Below, piece after piece: positions 8,992-18,486 of a DNA stretch of 64,000 nt. This stretch comes from Planctomycetaceae bacterium (lineage in GTDB: Bacteria > Planctomycetota > UBA1135 > GCA-002686595), in assembly GCA_011525785.1 (NCBI GenBank), contig WYBT01000039.1, positions 186,001 through 250,000 on the forward strand. Reading direction: 5' to 3'. The first letter of the stretch is position 1. The number at the start of each line of letters is the position of its first letter. The position numbers were made by a program, and so were the translations under genes. Below the pieces are notes generated by a model. That model had not been told where the DNA came from, did no database searches, and was given only the letters and a program-made list of their open reading frames with translations.

Positions 8992-11900
8992 CTACTGGCA
9001 CACGCTGAAGCGCACCGCGTTCGAGAGGCCCGTGGTCGACGGGCTCTGCGGATCGCGCATCCACCACTGCGCGTAGACGCTCTCGCCCGGATCGAGGCCG
9101 TACAGGTTCATGTCCGCGGTCGTGAACGTGTACGAGTAGCTCCCGGTGCAGTCCGAGCCGCCGACGCTGCCGGCCGAGTTCTGCGAAGCGGTTCGAATCG
9201 TCGGCGACGCGACGCACAGCGTGCCGCCTTGGAACGGCGACGCGAGCGACGCGAAGCCGAAGAACAAGAGGCCGTTCTTCTGGTTGAGCACGTTGGCGCA
9301 TGTCACGGCGAAGTTGCCAGCGCTCTTCGAGGGCTGCGCGCCGTTCGTGCCGATCGCGGGCACGCAGCCCAGCGAGTTGGCCTTGCCCACGCAGTAGGCC
9401 GCGACCGAGTTGGCGTTGGCGAAGATCGGGCCGAAGTGAACCGTCGGACCCATGTTGCCCGCCGCGTCGACCGCTCGGACGTGCAAGTAGCGCGCGAAGA
9501 TCGACGAGCCGATGTCCTGCGTGTAGATCGTCCCGAACACGTTCGGCGCGCCGACGGGCACGGTCGCGGGAGCCGCGTCCCACAGCACGCGATAACCCGC
9601 GACCCCTGATCCCTGGTCCGCTGCAGCGCCCCACGCCGCCGCGACCGTGGTCGAGCAGCTCGCCACGCCGACCGCGTGCGAGCTCGAGCTCACCGCGCCC
9701 GGCGCGCCCGGCGCCGTGGTGTCGATCAGGATCGGCCCGAAGCTCGCGAAGCCGTCGTCCCAGTTGCCGCACTGGTCGACGCTGCGGATGTTGAACCACC
9801 AGACGCCCTGCGGGAGCACTTCGCTGTAGCTCGTGACCTCTTCGATGTCCTTCCCCGCGCCCGGCGAAGTCGCGGCGATCGTCGTGAAGAGCCCGTAGCC
9901 ATCGATTCCCGACAGGTTGTCGACCGCGGCGTTCCACACGTAATCGACCTGCGTCTGGTTGCTCCACACGCCAGCGACGTGGGAGGTCGAGGTGAGCCCG
10001 CTCACTGCGCCGGGCTGCGTTCCGTCGACCAGGATGTCGACGCTCGCGGACTTGTGGAGCGCGTTGTCGGAGCGCGCCTCGACTTCAAAGGTCTTGATTC
10101 CGTCGGTGGCCCAGGCGAGCTGCCAGTTCACCGTCCGCGTCGCGCCGTGGCGCACGTTGCCGATGCACACGTCTTGACCGGCTTGCTGATTGAAGAGCCA
10201 GCTCGCGCTGCTGCCATCGGCGAGATCGCCGTAGGCATCGCTCACGGTCACGCCGTCGAGCGTCGAGTCGAGGTAGACCGCCGAGGCGATGTAGTGCGGG
10301 TTGAAGTAGTCCGCAGCGACCGTGACGGCCTCGTTCGTCTTCACCAGCAGATCGCTGGCGCTGAGAGTGAACGTCGGATCGGGCGTCGTGTCCGCGTAGG
10401 TCACGACCACCGAGAGCCCCACGCGCACCGTCTCGCCCGGCGCGGTCGCGATCGGCGCGACCTTCATGCGCCAGGTCGTCGCACTCGGGTTGGCGAGGCT
10501 GCGGATCTCGGTGTTGTCGACCGACGACTGGTGCGCGAAGTACTCGCCCGTGTCGTTGCCAGCGCTGAACGGCGAGGCGTCCAGGCGCATCCCGAAGTCG
10601 TTTCGCAGCGCCTGCGAGGCGCCGGAGGAAGCCTCCTGCTCGATGTAGTGCATCACCGCGGTCAAGCGCGTTGCGCCGGGGTTGACCGTGAACTCGACGA
10701 AGGTCGACTCGTCGTGGTCGAGCGTCGTGCTCCAGAAGAACAGTCCCTGCTGACTGGTCGCGTAATGCGCTTTGTACGCGTCGACACGGCCCGCGCCGTA
10801 GTCGTTGTAGTGGTCGCCGCTGAGAGCAGGCGACGAGAGCAACACGTCGTCGTCGGTGATCGCCGTCGCCATCAGCAGCGCCGAAACGACTTCGGGGTTG
10901 TAGCGCAGGAAGGCGTAGTGATCGCACAGCTGCGCCACGATGCCGGTGACGTGCGGCGCCGCCATGCTCGTGCCCGAGCGGTCGGCGTATTGGTTGAACG
11001 TCTCGCCGAGCACGGAGTAGATGCGGCTGCCGGGCGCGGCGACGTTGGGCTTCCAGCGCCCGTCCGCGCAGGGGCCGCGGCTCGAGCTCGAGCGCACCGC
11101 GCCCGGATCGGCGCCGTTGGTGAAGTAGTCCGTGACCGCGCCGACGGTGAGGGCGTTCTTCGCCGCCGCCGGAGTGCGAATCGAGCCCGCGGTCGAGCCC
11201 TCGTTGCCCGCGGCGAACACGTACACCTGGTTGTTCGCCCACACCTCGTTGTCGATCTGGCGCGCCCAGGTCTCCGTGCCGGCGGCCGTGAACGAGATCT
11301 CGCCGTAGGAGTTGTTCACCACCATCGGCCTGGGCGTCACGTTGAGGCCGTCGTCGTACGAGGAGCGCGCCGCGGCGTACACACCCTGCCAGTCCGTGCC
11401 GGGACTTTGATTGTTCGAGTCGAAGGCCTTGATGTTGAACACGCGGCCCGTAGCGCCCCAACCGAGTCCGGGCGCGGCGCCCTGGTAGCTGTCGTCGACG
11501 TCGCCGTTGCCGAAGATCGTGCCGCACACGTGCGAGCCGTGGCCGCCGAAGTCCTGGTACGCGCCGAGATTCTCCGTGGTGAAGTCCCAGCCCACGATCG
11601 ACGGGTCGAGCGCGGTGTGGCCGATGTCGCAGCCCGAGTCGATCACGCCCACGAGCGCCGCCGAGTTGACGCCGCCGTCGAAGCTCATGCGCATGCGGTC
11701 GGCGTTCGCCAGCGGCATCGACTCGTCGTGGCACGTCTCCACCGGGAGCACCGGCTCGACGTGCTGCACGAAGTCGAGCTCGAGCAGCGCTTCGAGCTGC
11801 GCGGCGCTCGCGCGCAGGTGGAAGACGTCGATGGTCTCGAAGTAGCCCAGGATCTCGACTCCGAGCTGCTCCAGACGTCGCTGCTGCCAGCCGTTGGGCG

Positions 11901-12612
11901 TCCAAACGCGCGGACGTTGAGACTCATCGCCACGTTGAATGTCGCCCGCGGGTCCAGCGTGCTCGACAGCGCCGACGGGTCGCGAGGTCGAGGCCTCGCA
12001 CAGGTCGGACTCGAACAGACTGACGTGCAGCTCGAGCGACTCGCCGGGCGCGAGCTTGGCCAGTTCGCTCGACAAGCGCGGATCGACGCGCTGCCACGGT
12101 TGCGCCGCGCCGACCCAGCGCACGAAGTCCAGTTGCGCGACCTGCGCCGCCTGCACGCCAGAGAGCGCGACTTTCAGCGTGTAGAACGGGTGGAAGTCGA
12201 GCACGCGCACGCCGAGCTCTTCGAGGATGGCCACGCGCTCGCGCGTCATGCGCTTGGAGAACATCACGAAGCCGTAGGTCTGGGCGTGGGCACGTGGGTC
12301 GAGCTCTGCTCGCAGGGCAGCGTCTAGCAGGCGCGCATCGAGCCGCTCGTCGACGGGCGGATAGTGCTTGCCGCCCTTGAAGCCCAGATAGAACGGATCG
12401 CCGCTGGCCGGCGCGACCTGCCGGTCTCCGTCGGGGCCCAGCTCCCACACGGGCGGCACGGGCCGGGGAACGTCGTCGCTCGCGAAAACGAAGCTCTGCG
12501 CCGCCACCTCACCGTGCACGGCGTCGCGAAGCGCGGGGTCGAGATCCGAAGGCGCCTGGACCTGCGAGGCCGTGGTCGACAACGCTGCGAGGACGAGCGA
12601 GATGGGCTGCAT
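8992..12612 (-). CDS. Secreted S8 subtilisin-like protease with C-terminal Ig/FnIII-like repeats and shared terminal module
   Basis: A 1206-residue exported protease. After a signal peptide comes a conserved N-terminal domain (about 68-290; GDPFYLGFKGGKHYPP) that looks like a propeptide. The catalytic S8 domain (about 310-640) shows D325 in GVIDSGCD, H358 in GGHGSHVCGT, oxyanion N470 in AAGNEG and S549 in SGTSMAAPH. Beta-sandwich repeats of fibronectin/Ig type follow. The last 134 residues (8995-9396) are the Cys-containing module shared with five other proteins in the window. I chose ATG 12612 because it starts the signal peptide; the frame is open to 12903 without plausible coding. It is probably a surface or extracellular protease. 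It is a tandem paralogue of the 12828-16445 gene. Confidence 0.9.
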   Translation of the reverse strand: MQPISLVLAALSTTASQVQAPSDLDPALRDAVHGEVAAQSFVFASDDVPRPVPPVWELGPDGDRQVAPASGDPFYLGFKGGKHYPPVDERLDARLLDAALRAELDPRAHAQTYGFVMFSKRMTRERVAILEELGVRVLDFHPFYTLKVALSGVQAAQVAQLDFVRWVGAAQPWQRVDPRLSSELAKLAPGESLELHVSLFESDLCEASTSRPVGAVEHAGPAGDIQRGDESQRPRVWTPNGWQQRRLEQLGVEILGYFETIDVFHLRASAAQLEALLELDFVQHVEPVLPVETCHDESMPLANADRMRMSFDGGVNSAALVGVIDSGCDIGHTALDPSIVGWDFTTENLGAYQDFGGHGSHVCGTIFGNGDVDDSYQGAAPGLGWGATGRVFNIKAFDSNNQSPGTDWQGVYAAARSSYDDGLNVTPRPMVVNNSYGEISFTAAGTETWARQIDNEVWANNQVYVFAAGNEGSTAGSIRTPAAAKNALTVGAVTDYFTNGADPGAVRSSSSRGPCADGRWKPNVAAPGSRIYSVLGETFNQYADRSGTSMAAPHVTGIVAQLCDHYAFLRYNPEVVSALLMATAITDDDVLLSSPALSGDHYNDYGAGRVDAYKAHYATSQQGLFFWSTTLDHDESTFVEFTVNPGATRLTAVMHYIEQEASSGASQALRNDFGMRLDASPFSAGNDTGEYFAHQSSVDNTEIRSLANPSATTWRMKVAPIATAPGETVRVGLSVVVTYADTTPDPTFTLSASDLLVKTNEAVTVAADYFNPHYIASAVYLDSTLDGVTVSDAYGDLADGSSASWLFNQQAGQDVCIGNVRHGATRTVNWQLAWATDGIKTFEVEARSDNALHKSASVDILVDGTQPGAVSGLTSTSHVAGVWSNQTQVDYVWNAAVDNLSGIDGYGLFTTIAATSPGAGKDIEEVTSYSEVLPQGVWWFNIRSVDQCGNWDDGFASFGPILIDTTAPGAPGAVSSSSHAVGVASCSTTVAAAWGAAADQGSGVAGYRVLWDAAPATVPVGAPNVFGTIYTQDIGSSIFARYLHVRAVDAAGNMGPTVHFGPIFANANSVAAYCVGKANSLGCVPAIGTNGAQPSKSAGNFAVTCANVLNQKNGLLFFGFASLASPFQGGTLCVASPTIRTASQNSAGSVGGSDCTGSYSYTFTTADMNLYGLDPGESVYAQWWMRDPQSPSTTGLSNAVRFSVCQ

Positions 12613-12759
12613 GGGGCACGAGCTCCGTGGGGTGAGCCGTCCGAGGAGCGCGCCGCGGCGCCCCGCTCGGGAGGCGCCGATACATCCGCGGGCCGTGCAG
12701 CGCGTTTCGCACTGGCTCGAATTTTCCGCACCTCGCCCGCGCGCCGCCTCGAACGAAAG

Positions 12760-12794
12760 CGAGCCGGCCGACGCGCGTGGCGCCGGCCGGCTCG
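12760..12794 (-). terminator. Intrinsic terminator of the second subtilase gene
   Basis: CGAGCCGGCCG pairs with CGGCCGGCTCG across a short loop. On the minus strand it is followed by CTTTCGTTCG. It lies 34 bp downstream of the subtilase stop and is almost identical to the hairpin at 8926-8960. Confidence 0.65.
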
Positions 12795-12827
12795 AGTTGC
12801 TGCGAAGCGCTTTTCCCTCGGGCCCCG

Positions 12828-15800
12828 CTACTGGCACACGGTGAAGCGCACCGCGTTGGACAGACCCGTGGTCGACGGGCTCTGCGGATCGCGCATCCAC
12901 CACTGCGCGAAGGCGGTCTCACCCGGGTCGAGGCCGAACAGGTTCATCTGCGCGGTCGAGAAGGTGAACGAGTACGCGCCCGTGCAGCTGTTGCCGCTGG
13001 CGTTGCCGCCCGAGTTCGAGCTCGGCGTGCGGATCGTCGGCGAAGCGACGCACAGCGTGCCGCCCTGGAAGGGTGCGGCCACCTGTGCGAAGCCGAAGAA
13101 GAGCAGTCCGTTCTTCTGGTTGAGCACGTTGGTGCAGGTCACGGTGAAGTTGCCCGCGCTCTTCGACGGCTGAACGCCGTTCGTGCCGATCGCGGGGACA
13201 CAGCCGAGCGAGTTGGTCTTGCCCGTGCAGTAGGTCGTCACGCTCGCGGCGTTGGCGTAGAACGGACCGAAGGTCGACACCGGCCCGCCGTTGCCCGCCA
13301 GGTCGACGGGGCGTACGTGGAAGTAGCGCGCGCTCGTCGAGGAGCCGATGTTCTGGCTGAAGCTCGGCGTGAAGGTGCTGATCGTCGTGCCGAGGACCGC
13401 GAAGGGCGAAGTGCTCCACAGGCAGTTGTAGCCCAGCACGCCCGAGCCGCCGGTGTCGGCGGCGGGCTGCCAGCTCGTGTTCACCGTCGTCGAGCAGTTC
13501 TGCACGCCGATGAGGTGCGGGCTGGAGCCGAACAGGCCGATCGCGCCGGGCGCGGTCGTGTCGATCTTGATCGGTCCGAAGGTGGCGTAGTCCGCATCCC
13601 AGTTGCCGCAGTAGTCGAGCGAGCGGATGTTGAACCACCACGTGCCCTGACCGAGCGTCTCGCTGAAACTCGTGACCTCTTCGATGTCCTTCGTCGAGCT
13701 CGGGGCCGCTGAGCCGACAGACGAGGTGAACACGCCGTAGCCGTCGATGCCCGACAGGTTGTCCGTCGCCGCGGTCCAGGTGTAGGTGATGGTCGTGTCG
13801 TTGGTCCACTGGTTGGCGGTGTGCGTCGTCGAGGTCAGGTTCGTGACCGTCGCCGGGTTCGTGCCGTCGACGAACACGCCGATCGACTGCGTTTCGTCGA
13901 TGGCGTTGTCCGAGCGCGCCTCCACCTCGAACACCTTCAGACCGTCGGTGCTCCAGCGCGCGGTCCAGTTCGCCGTGCGCGACGAGCTGTGGCGCACGTT
14001 GCCCAGGCAGATGTCGCGGCCGGACTGCTCATTGTTGAGCCAGTTCGCGCTCGAGCCGTCGACCAGGTTGCCGTAGGCCGCGACCAGCGTGTTCCCGCTC
14101 GAAGTCGAGTCGAGGTACACCGCCGAGGCGATGTAGCTGGGGTTGGTGTAGACCGCGGTGATGTCGACGTCCTCGTTCGGCTGCACGTAGTAGTCCGCCG
14201 CGGTGAGGTTCAAGGTCGTGTTCGGCGTCGTGTCGCCGTAGGTCACGACTGCGCAGATGCCGACGCGAATGCTCTCGAACGGGATCGGCGCCACGGGCGA
14301 GATCTTGATGCGCCAGCTCGTGGCCGTCGGATTGCTGATCATGCGGATCTCGGTGTTGTCCACGTTCGACTGCTGCGCCGAGTAGTCGCCCGCCGCGTTG
14401 CCGGAGGCGAACGGCGAGGCGTCGAGCCACGAGTCGAAGTTGTTGCGCAGCGCCTGCGAGGCGCCGGACGAGGCCTCGGGCTCGATGTAGTGCACAACGA
14501 CGGTCAAGCGCGTGGCGCCGCTGCTCACCGGGAACTCGACGAAGGTCGAGTCGGTCCAACCCAGCGTCGTGCTCCAGAACGACAACTCCTGCTGACTGTC
14601 GCTCCAGTGCGCCTTGTAGGCGTCGACGCGGCCCGCGCCGTACGTATTGAGGTGTGTCGCCCCGGTGATGGGGCTCGAGATCGACGCGTCGTCCTTGGTG
14701 ATCGCCGTGGCCATCAGCACAGCCGACAGCGCCTCGGGGTTGTAGCGCAGGAACGAGTAGTGATCGACGAGCTGCCCCGCGATGCCCGTGACGTGCGGCG
14801 CGGCCATGCTCGTGCCAGTCTTGTGGGTGTACGACGAGGTCGTTTCCCCGAGCACCGAGTAAATGCGGTTGCCCGGCGCGCACACGTTCGGCTTCCAGCG
14901 CCCGTCGCCCGTCGGACCGCGGCTCGAGCTGCTCGCCACATCGCCCGGATCGGTGCTCCAGTCCATCACCGAGCCCACCGTCAGCGCGTTCTTGGCCGTG
15001 GCCTGGATACGGCAGCTCGACGCCGTCGGGCCCTCGTTTCCGGCCGCGAAGATGTAGTTCTGGTTGTGGTCCCACACCTCGGCGTCGATCGTGCGCGCCT
15101 GGCTCTCGGTGCCGGTCGCGCCGTTCGCGCCCACGCCGTAGGAGTTGTTCACCACGTGCGGCCGCGGCGTGGTGTTCGTGCCGTCGTTGTAGCTCGAGTG
15201 CATCGCGGTGAGCGCCGCGCCGTAGTCGACACCCGAACTCGAGCCGGCCGAGTTGTAGATCTTGACGCTGAACACGCGGCCGTTGCCCGCCCAACCCAGG
15301 CCCGGCGCCGCGCCCTGGTAGCTGTCGTCGACATCGTCGTTGCCGAGCACCGTGCCCCACACGTGCGAGCCGTGCCCGTCGAAATCCTCGAAGGCGCCCA
15401 GCCCTTCGGGCGTGAAGTCCCAACCCACCGTGAACTGGTCGAGCGCGGTGTGACCCAGGTCGCAGCCCGAGTCGATCACGCCCACGATCGCGGCCGAGTT
15501 CGTCCCGCCGTCGTAGCTCACGCGCGTGCGGTCGGCGTTGACCAGCGGCATCGACTCGTCGTGCGCGAGCGTGTTCTCGCCTTCGAGCTCGACGAACTGC
15601 ACGAAGTCGAGGCCAACCAGGGCTTCGAGCTGCGCCGGAGTCATGTCCGCGCTGAAGGCCTGAATCGAATCGGAGTAGGAGCGGATCGTGAGGCCGAGCT
15701 CTTCGAGCCGGCGCTGCTGCCAGCCGTTGCTCATCCACGTTCGCGGCAGAGCGCGCTCGTCCTTGTTCACCGTGACGGTGTCGCCGTCGCCGTGCGCGAC

Positions 15801-16445
15801 GCTTCCCACGGGGCGCGAGGTCGACGCTTCGCACAGGTCCGACTCGAACAGGTTGACGAACACGCTCACGCGTTCATCGGGACCGCGCTTTTGAAGCTCG
15901 CGGGTCAGCGTCGGGTGCACCTTCTGCCACGGCTGCGCGGCGCCGACCCAGCGCACGAAATCGAGGTTCGAGATTCCGTCGACCAGCTCGGGCTTCAGCG
16001 CGATGCGCAGCGTGTAGTACGGGTGGAAGTCGAGCACGCGCGCACCGAGCGCACGCAGCTGATCGACGCGCTCGGCGGTCATGCGCTTGGAGAACATCAC
16101 GAACGCGTAGCCCTCGCCGTTCGGACGCCCGTCCAGCCCCGCTTGCGCTGCGCTGAAGTCCAGACGCGGATCGAGGCGCTCGCCCGCCGGCGGGAAGTGC
16201 TTGCCGCCGATGAAGCCCAGGTAGAACGGATCGCCGCTCGGCGGCGCCAGCAGCTCGTCGCCCGCATCGCCCGCCTTCCACACGGCCGGGTTGGGCAGCG
16301 GCACGCCGTCGTCGTCGAAGCTGAACGGCACAACCGGCGCCTCGCCGTGAACGGCGTCGCGCGGAGCCTCCTGGGGTTGGAGAACGAGGTTCTGGGGCTC
16401 TTGAAGGGCCTGCGCAGCGGCGGCGAGGGCGATGGGGAACAGCAT
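12828..16445 (-). CDS. Secreted S8 subtilisin-like protease, tandem paralogue
   Basis: A 1205-residue protein with the same architecture as the downstream paralogue: signal peptide, propeptide-like domain containing GDPFYLGFIGGKHFPP, S8 catalytic domain (GVIDSGCDLGHTALD, DGHGSHVWGT, AAGNEGP, TGTSMAAPHVTG), Ig/FnIII-like repeats introduced by TTAPGAIG and the 134-residue C-terminal module (12831-13232) ending in LSNAVRFTVCQ. All three catalytic residues are present, so it should be active. The start at 16445 begins the signal peptide; the frame remains open to 16691. Each gene has its own hairpin downstream, so they are probably separate transcription units that arose by tandem duplication. 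Confidence 0.9.
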   Translation of the reverse strand: MLFPIALAAAAQALQEPQNLVLQPQEAPRDAVHGEAPVVPFSFDDDGVPLPNPAVWKAGDAGDELLAPPSGDPFYLGFIGGKHFPPAGERLDPRLDFSAAQAGLDGRPNGEGYAFVMFSKRMTAERVDQLRALGARVLDFHPYYTLRIALKPELVDGISNLDFVRWVGAAQPWQKVHPTLTRELQKRGPDERVSVFVNLFESDLCEASTSRPVGSVAHGDGDTVTVNKDERALPRTWMSNGWQQRRLEELGLTIRSYSDSIQAFSADMTPAQLEALVGLDFVQFVELEGENTLAHDESMPLVNADRTRVSYDGGTNSAAIVGVIDSGCDLGHTALDQFTVGWDFTPEGLGAFEDFDGHGSHVWGTVLGNDDVDDSYQGAAPGLGWAGNGRVFSVKIYNSAGSSSGVDYGAALTAMHSSYNDGTNTTPRPHVVNNSYGVGANGATGTESQARTIDAEVWDHNQNYIFAAGNEGPTASSCRIQATAKNALTVGSVMDWSTDPGDVASSSSRGPTGDGRWKPNVCAPGNRIYSVLGETTSSYTHKTGTSMAAPHVTGIAGQLVDHYSFLRYNPEALSAVLMATAITKDDASISSPITGATHLNTYGAGRVDAYKAHWSDSQQELSFWSTTLGWTDSTFVEFPVSSGATRLTVVVHYIEPEASSGASQALRNNFDSWLDASPFASGNAAGDYSAQQSNVDNTEIRMISNPTATSWRIKISPVAPIPFESIRVGICAVVTYGDTTPNTTLNLTAADYYVQPNEDVDITAVYTNPSYIASAVYLDSTSSGNTLVAAYGNLVDGSSANWLNNEQSGRDICLGNVRHSSSRTANWTARWSTDGLKVFEVEARSDNAIDETQSIGVFVDGTNPATVTNLTSTTHTANQWTNDTTITYTWTAATDNLSGIDGYGVFTSSVGSAAPSSTKDIEEVTSFSETLGQGTWWFNIRSLDYCGNWDADYATFGPIKIDTTAPGAIGLFGSSPHLIGVQNCSTTVNTSWQPAADTGGSGVLGYNCLWSTSPFAVLGTTISTFTPSFSQNIGSSTSARYFHVRPVDLAGNGGPVSTFGPFYANAASVTTYCTGKTNSLGCVPAIGTNGVQPSKSAGNFTVTCTNVLNQKNGLLFFGFAQVAAPFQGGTLCVASPTIRTPSSNSGGNASGNSCTGAYSFTFSTAQMNLFGLDPGETAFAQWWMRDPQSPSTTGLSNAVRFTVCQ

Positions 16446-16713
16446 GGTTGGAGTCCGAATTCCGTTGGAGGGCCCCCGCGCGCATCCGTGCGCCCGAAGA
16501 GGCCCTACGAACCGAATCCGTACTCCTAGCGGCCCGTTACGCGCATTCGGCGAGCACTTGCGCCGCGCGCCGCTCGCTGCGGGCTGACGCTGGCCAGCTC
16601 GCGCGCGCGTCCCGAAGCTCTCGAGCGGAATCGACGCCGTCGAGCGATACTCGATCCGGCGGCGTAGCGCTTCTCGCCGCACCTCCCCCAAGCCCCCAAT
16701 TCAGGAGCCTGTC

Positions 16714-17778
16714 ATGCGCACCGTGCTGTTCGCGCTCTTCGCAACCGTCGCCGCCTCGGCCCAAGTGGTCGAGGATTTCGAGCACGGCAACGAGTCCCTC
16801 TACGTCTTGGCCAACACTGGCGTGGACACTCTCAACATCGTCGCGGCCGCGGCGCACGACGGCGCGCTCGGCGCGGAGCTCGCAGGCTCGGGCGGCCCCG
16901 CGTGGCGCCTGCGCACGGGCGTGACGACTTCACCGGGCAACGTGTACGAGCACTTCGTTCGCGCGCGCGGCGCTCCGGGCAACACCGGGCGCACGTATGT
17001 GGGCTTCGGCGCGACGGCGAACGGCGCGTGGTCGGCCGTGTTCGCCACGAACACCGGCGAGATTCAGATCCAAGACAACACGGGCTGGAACTTCGTCACC
17101 GTCGCCACGGTTCCCGCGACGCTCTCGCCCGACACCTGGTACCGCCTGCGGCTCGACTGGGCGCTCAACGGCGACATGACGCTCGATCTGCTCGACGAAA
17201 CCGGCGTGAGCGTGCTCGCAACGACCGGCGTCGTGTCCACCGGCTTCACCACGTCAGGCGGCGTCGCGCTGCGCGGCTTCTCGACCGACTCGGCCACGGT
17301 GTTCGACATCGACACCATCAGCGGGCCGCCGTCGACGCCGACCACGTACTGCACCGCCGGCACGAGCACCAACAACTGCACTCCGAGCATCTCGGCCGCG
17401 AACCAACCGAGCGTCTCACAAGCCGCGCCGTGCGTGATCACCGTCACGGGCGTCGAAGGCCAGAAGTCGGGCCTGGTCTTCTACGGCATCGACAACACCG
17501 GCTTCGCACCCCTGCCGTGGAGCCCGACCAGCACCAGCTTGTTCTGCGTGAAGAGCCCGGTGCAGCGCACGCCCGCGCAGAGCTCGGGCGGCACGGTCGG
17601 CCAGTGCAACGGCCAGCTCACGCTCGACTGGGACGCATTCCAGGCCGCTTTCCCCGGATCGCTCGGCACGCCCTTCTCGCTCGGCGACAAGGCCTTCGCG
17701 CAAGCCTGGTACCGCGACCCGCCGGCCCCGCGCACGACCAACCTCTCGAACGCGGTCGAGCTGACGCACGTTCCCTGA
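16714..17778 (+). CDS. Secreted protein with lectin/glucanase-like sandwich and shared C-terminal module
   Basis: The 354-residue product has a short signal peptide cleaved near ASAQ. Residues about 18-205 (VVEDFEHGNESLY, then WYRLRLDWALNGDMTLDLLD) have the pattern of concanavalin A/LamG-like beta sandwiches in which a quantity is integrated over a profile, as in many planctomycete surface proteins. The last 143 residues (17347-17775) are the Cys-containing module, here ending LSNAVELTHVP with the final Cys lost. It probably binds or modifies polymers outside the cell; no catalytic residues were identified. It is transcribed divergently from the second protease gene. Confidence 0.7.
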   Translation: MRTVLFALFATVAASAQVVEDFEHGNESLYVLANTGVDTLNIVAAAAHDGALGAELAGSGGPAWRLRTGVTTSPGNVYEHFVRARGAPGNTGRTYVGFGATANGAWSAVFATNTGEIQIQDNTGWNFVTVATVPATLSPDTWYRLRLDWALNGDMTLDLLDETGVSVLATTGVVSTGFTTSGGVALRGFSTDSATVFDIDTISGPPSTPTTYCTAGTSTNNCTPSISAANQPSVSQAAPCVITVTGVEGQKSGLVFYGIDNTGFAPLPWSPTSTSLFCVKSPVQRTPAQSSGGTVGQCNGQLTLDWDAFQAAFPGSLGTPFSLGDKAFAQAWYRDPPAPRTTNLSNAVELTHVP

Positions 17779-17797
17779 AGCTCTCGAGCGGGCGGCG

Positions 17798-17817
17798 CCG
17801 TACAACCGCGAGCGCGC
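17798..17817. repeat. Fragment matching the outer edge of the palindromic element and its flank
   Basis: The 20 bases from 17798 match 18467-18487 with a single 1-nt gap: CCGTACAACC (the outer end of the palindrome) followed by GCGAGCGCGC (the flank beyond it). The two copies bracket the DUF4256 gene in the same orientation. Confidence 0.55.
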
Positions 17818-17824
17818 CGCCGAC

Positions 17825-18370
17825 TCAGACCTCGAGCGCGGCGCGGAAGCCTCGCGCCGCGTAATACGACTGCGCGCCGTTGTGATAGACGAACACTTGG
17901 TCGTAGCGCCGATCGCAGAACAGCGCGCCGCCGAGCTTGCGAATCTCCACCGGCGTGCGGACCCAACTCGAGGTCTTCAAGTCGAACTCTCCGAAGCGCT
18001 GCAGCTCGCGATACTGCGCCTCGCTGAGCAACTCGACCCCCATCGCAGCCGCCAGGTCGACCGCGCTGCTCGCCGGCTTGTGCTCCTTGCGCGCATCGAG
18101 CGCCGCGCGGTCGTAGCACAGACTGCGCCGCCCCGCCGGACTCTCCGCTGAGCAATCGAAGAAGCTCACCGCGCCCGACTTCAGCGCGGCCCCCACCACA
18201 TCCGGCTCGCCGCCCGACTCCTCCATCGCGGCCAGCGCCTCGAGCGCCTTGGGCCGCCGCTCGAGCCGCGCGAGGACCTGCGCCCACTCGAGCTCCGCGT
18301 GGCGCTCCATGTGCTCCTCGAAACGCTGCTGCAGCGTCTTCAACAGCTTGTCGTGCGTGTGCTTGGCCAT
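17825..18370 (-). CDS. DUF4256 family protein
   Basis: The 181-residue cytoplasmic protein matches the DUF4256 family over its full length: HAELEWAQVLARLE near the start, then GGEPDVVG, DCSAESPAGRRSLCYDR, KEHKP, LLSEAQYRELQ and the C-terminal GGALFCDRRYDQVFVYHNG. The family has no assigned function but is strongly conserved across bacteria. The start at 18370 is secure because homology begins there. It is unusual that the ATG lies only 3 nt from the edge of a 105-bp palindromic element, with no ribosome-binding site visible between them. Confidence 0.85.
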   Translation of the reverse strand: MAKHTHDKLLKTLQQRFEEHMERHAELEWAQVLARLERRPKALEALAAMEESGGEPDVVGAALKSGAVSFFDCSAESPAGRRSLCYDRAALDARKEHKPASSAVDLAAAMGVELLSEAQYRELQRFGEFDLKTSSWVRTPVEIRKLGGALFCDRRYDQVFVYHNGAQSYYAARGFRAALEV

Positions 18371-18373
18371 TGG

Positions 18374-18478
18374 TTGGTTGTACGGTGCCAGAGCAATCTG
18401 TCCCACGCCGCCGTTGCGTTCGGCTCGTCCGGTGCGTTGCGCGGCGTGGGACAGATTGCTCTGGCACCGTACAACCAG
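18374..18478. repeat. Palindromic element, copy A
   Basis: Two 38-nt arms (18374-18411 and 18441-18478) are perfect inverted repeats except for the outermost base. They surround a 29-nt loop. The core arm begins TACGGTGCCAGAGCAATC. The loop, read on the minus strand, resembles those of copies B, C and D, so the element has a direction, opposite here to the other copies. It fills the 116-bp space between the FG-GAP stop (8 bp away) and the DUF4256 ATG (3 bp away). Confidence 0.95.
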
Positions 18479-18486
18479 CGAGCGCG

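Noticed and set aside
9676..12327. 883-residue plus-strand open frame opposite the first subtilase
   Set aside because: It is an antisense shadow of high-GC codons: Arg/Ala/Val-rich, no domains, and the minus strand encodes a complete catalytic protease.
18374..18478. Palindrome A as a simple Rho-independent terminator of the FG-GAP gene
   Set aside because: Other copies lie between divergent genes, arms are far longer than a terminator, and there is no T-tract.
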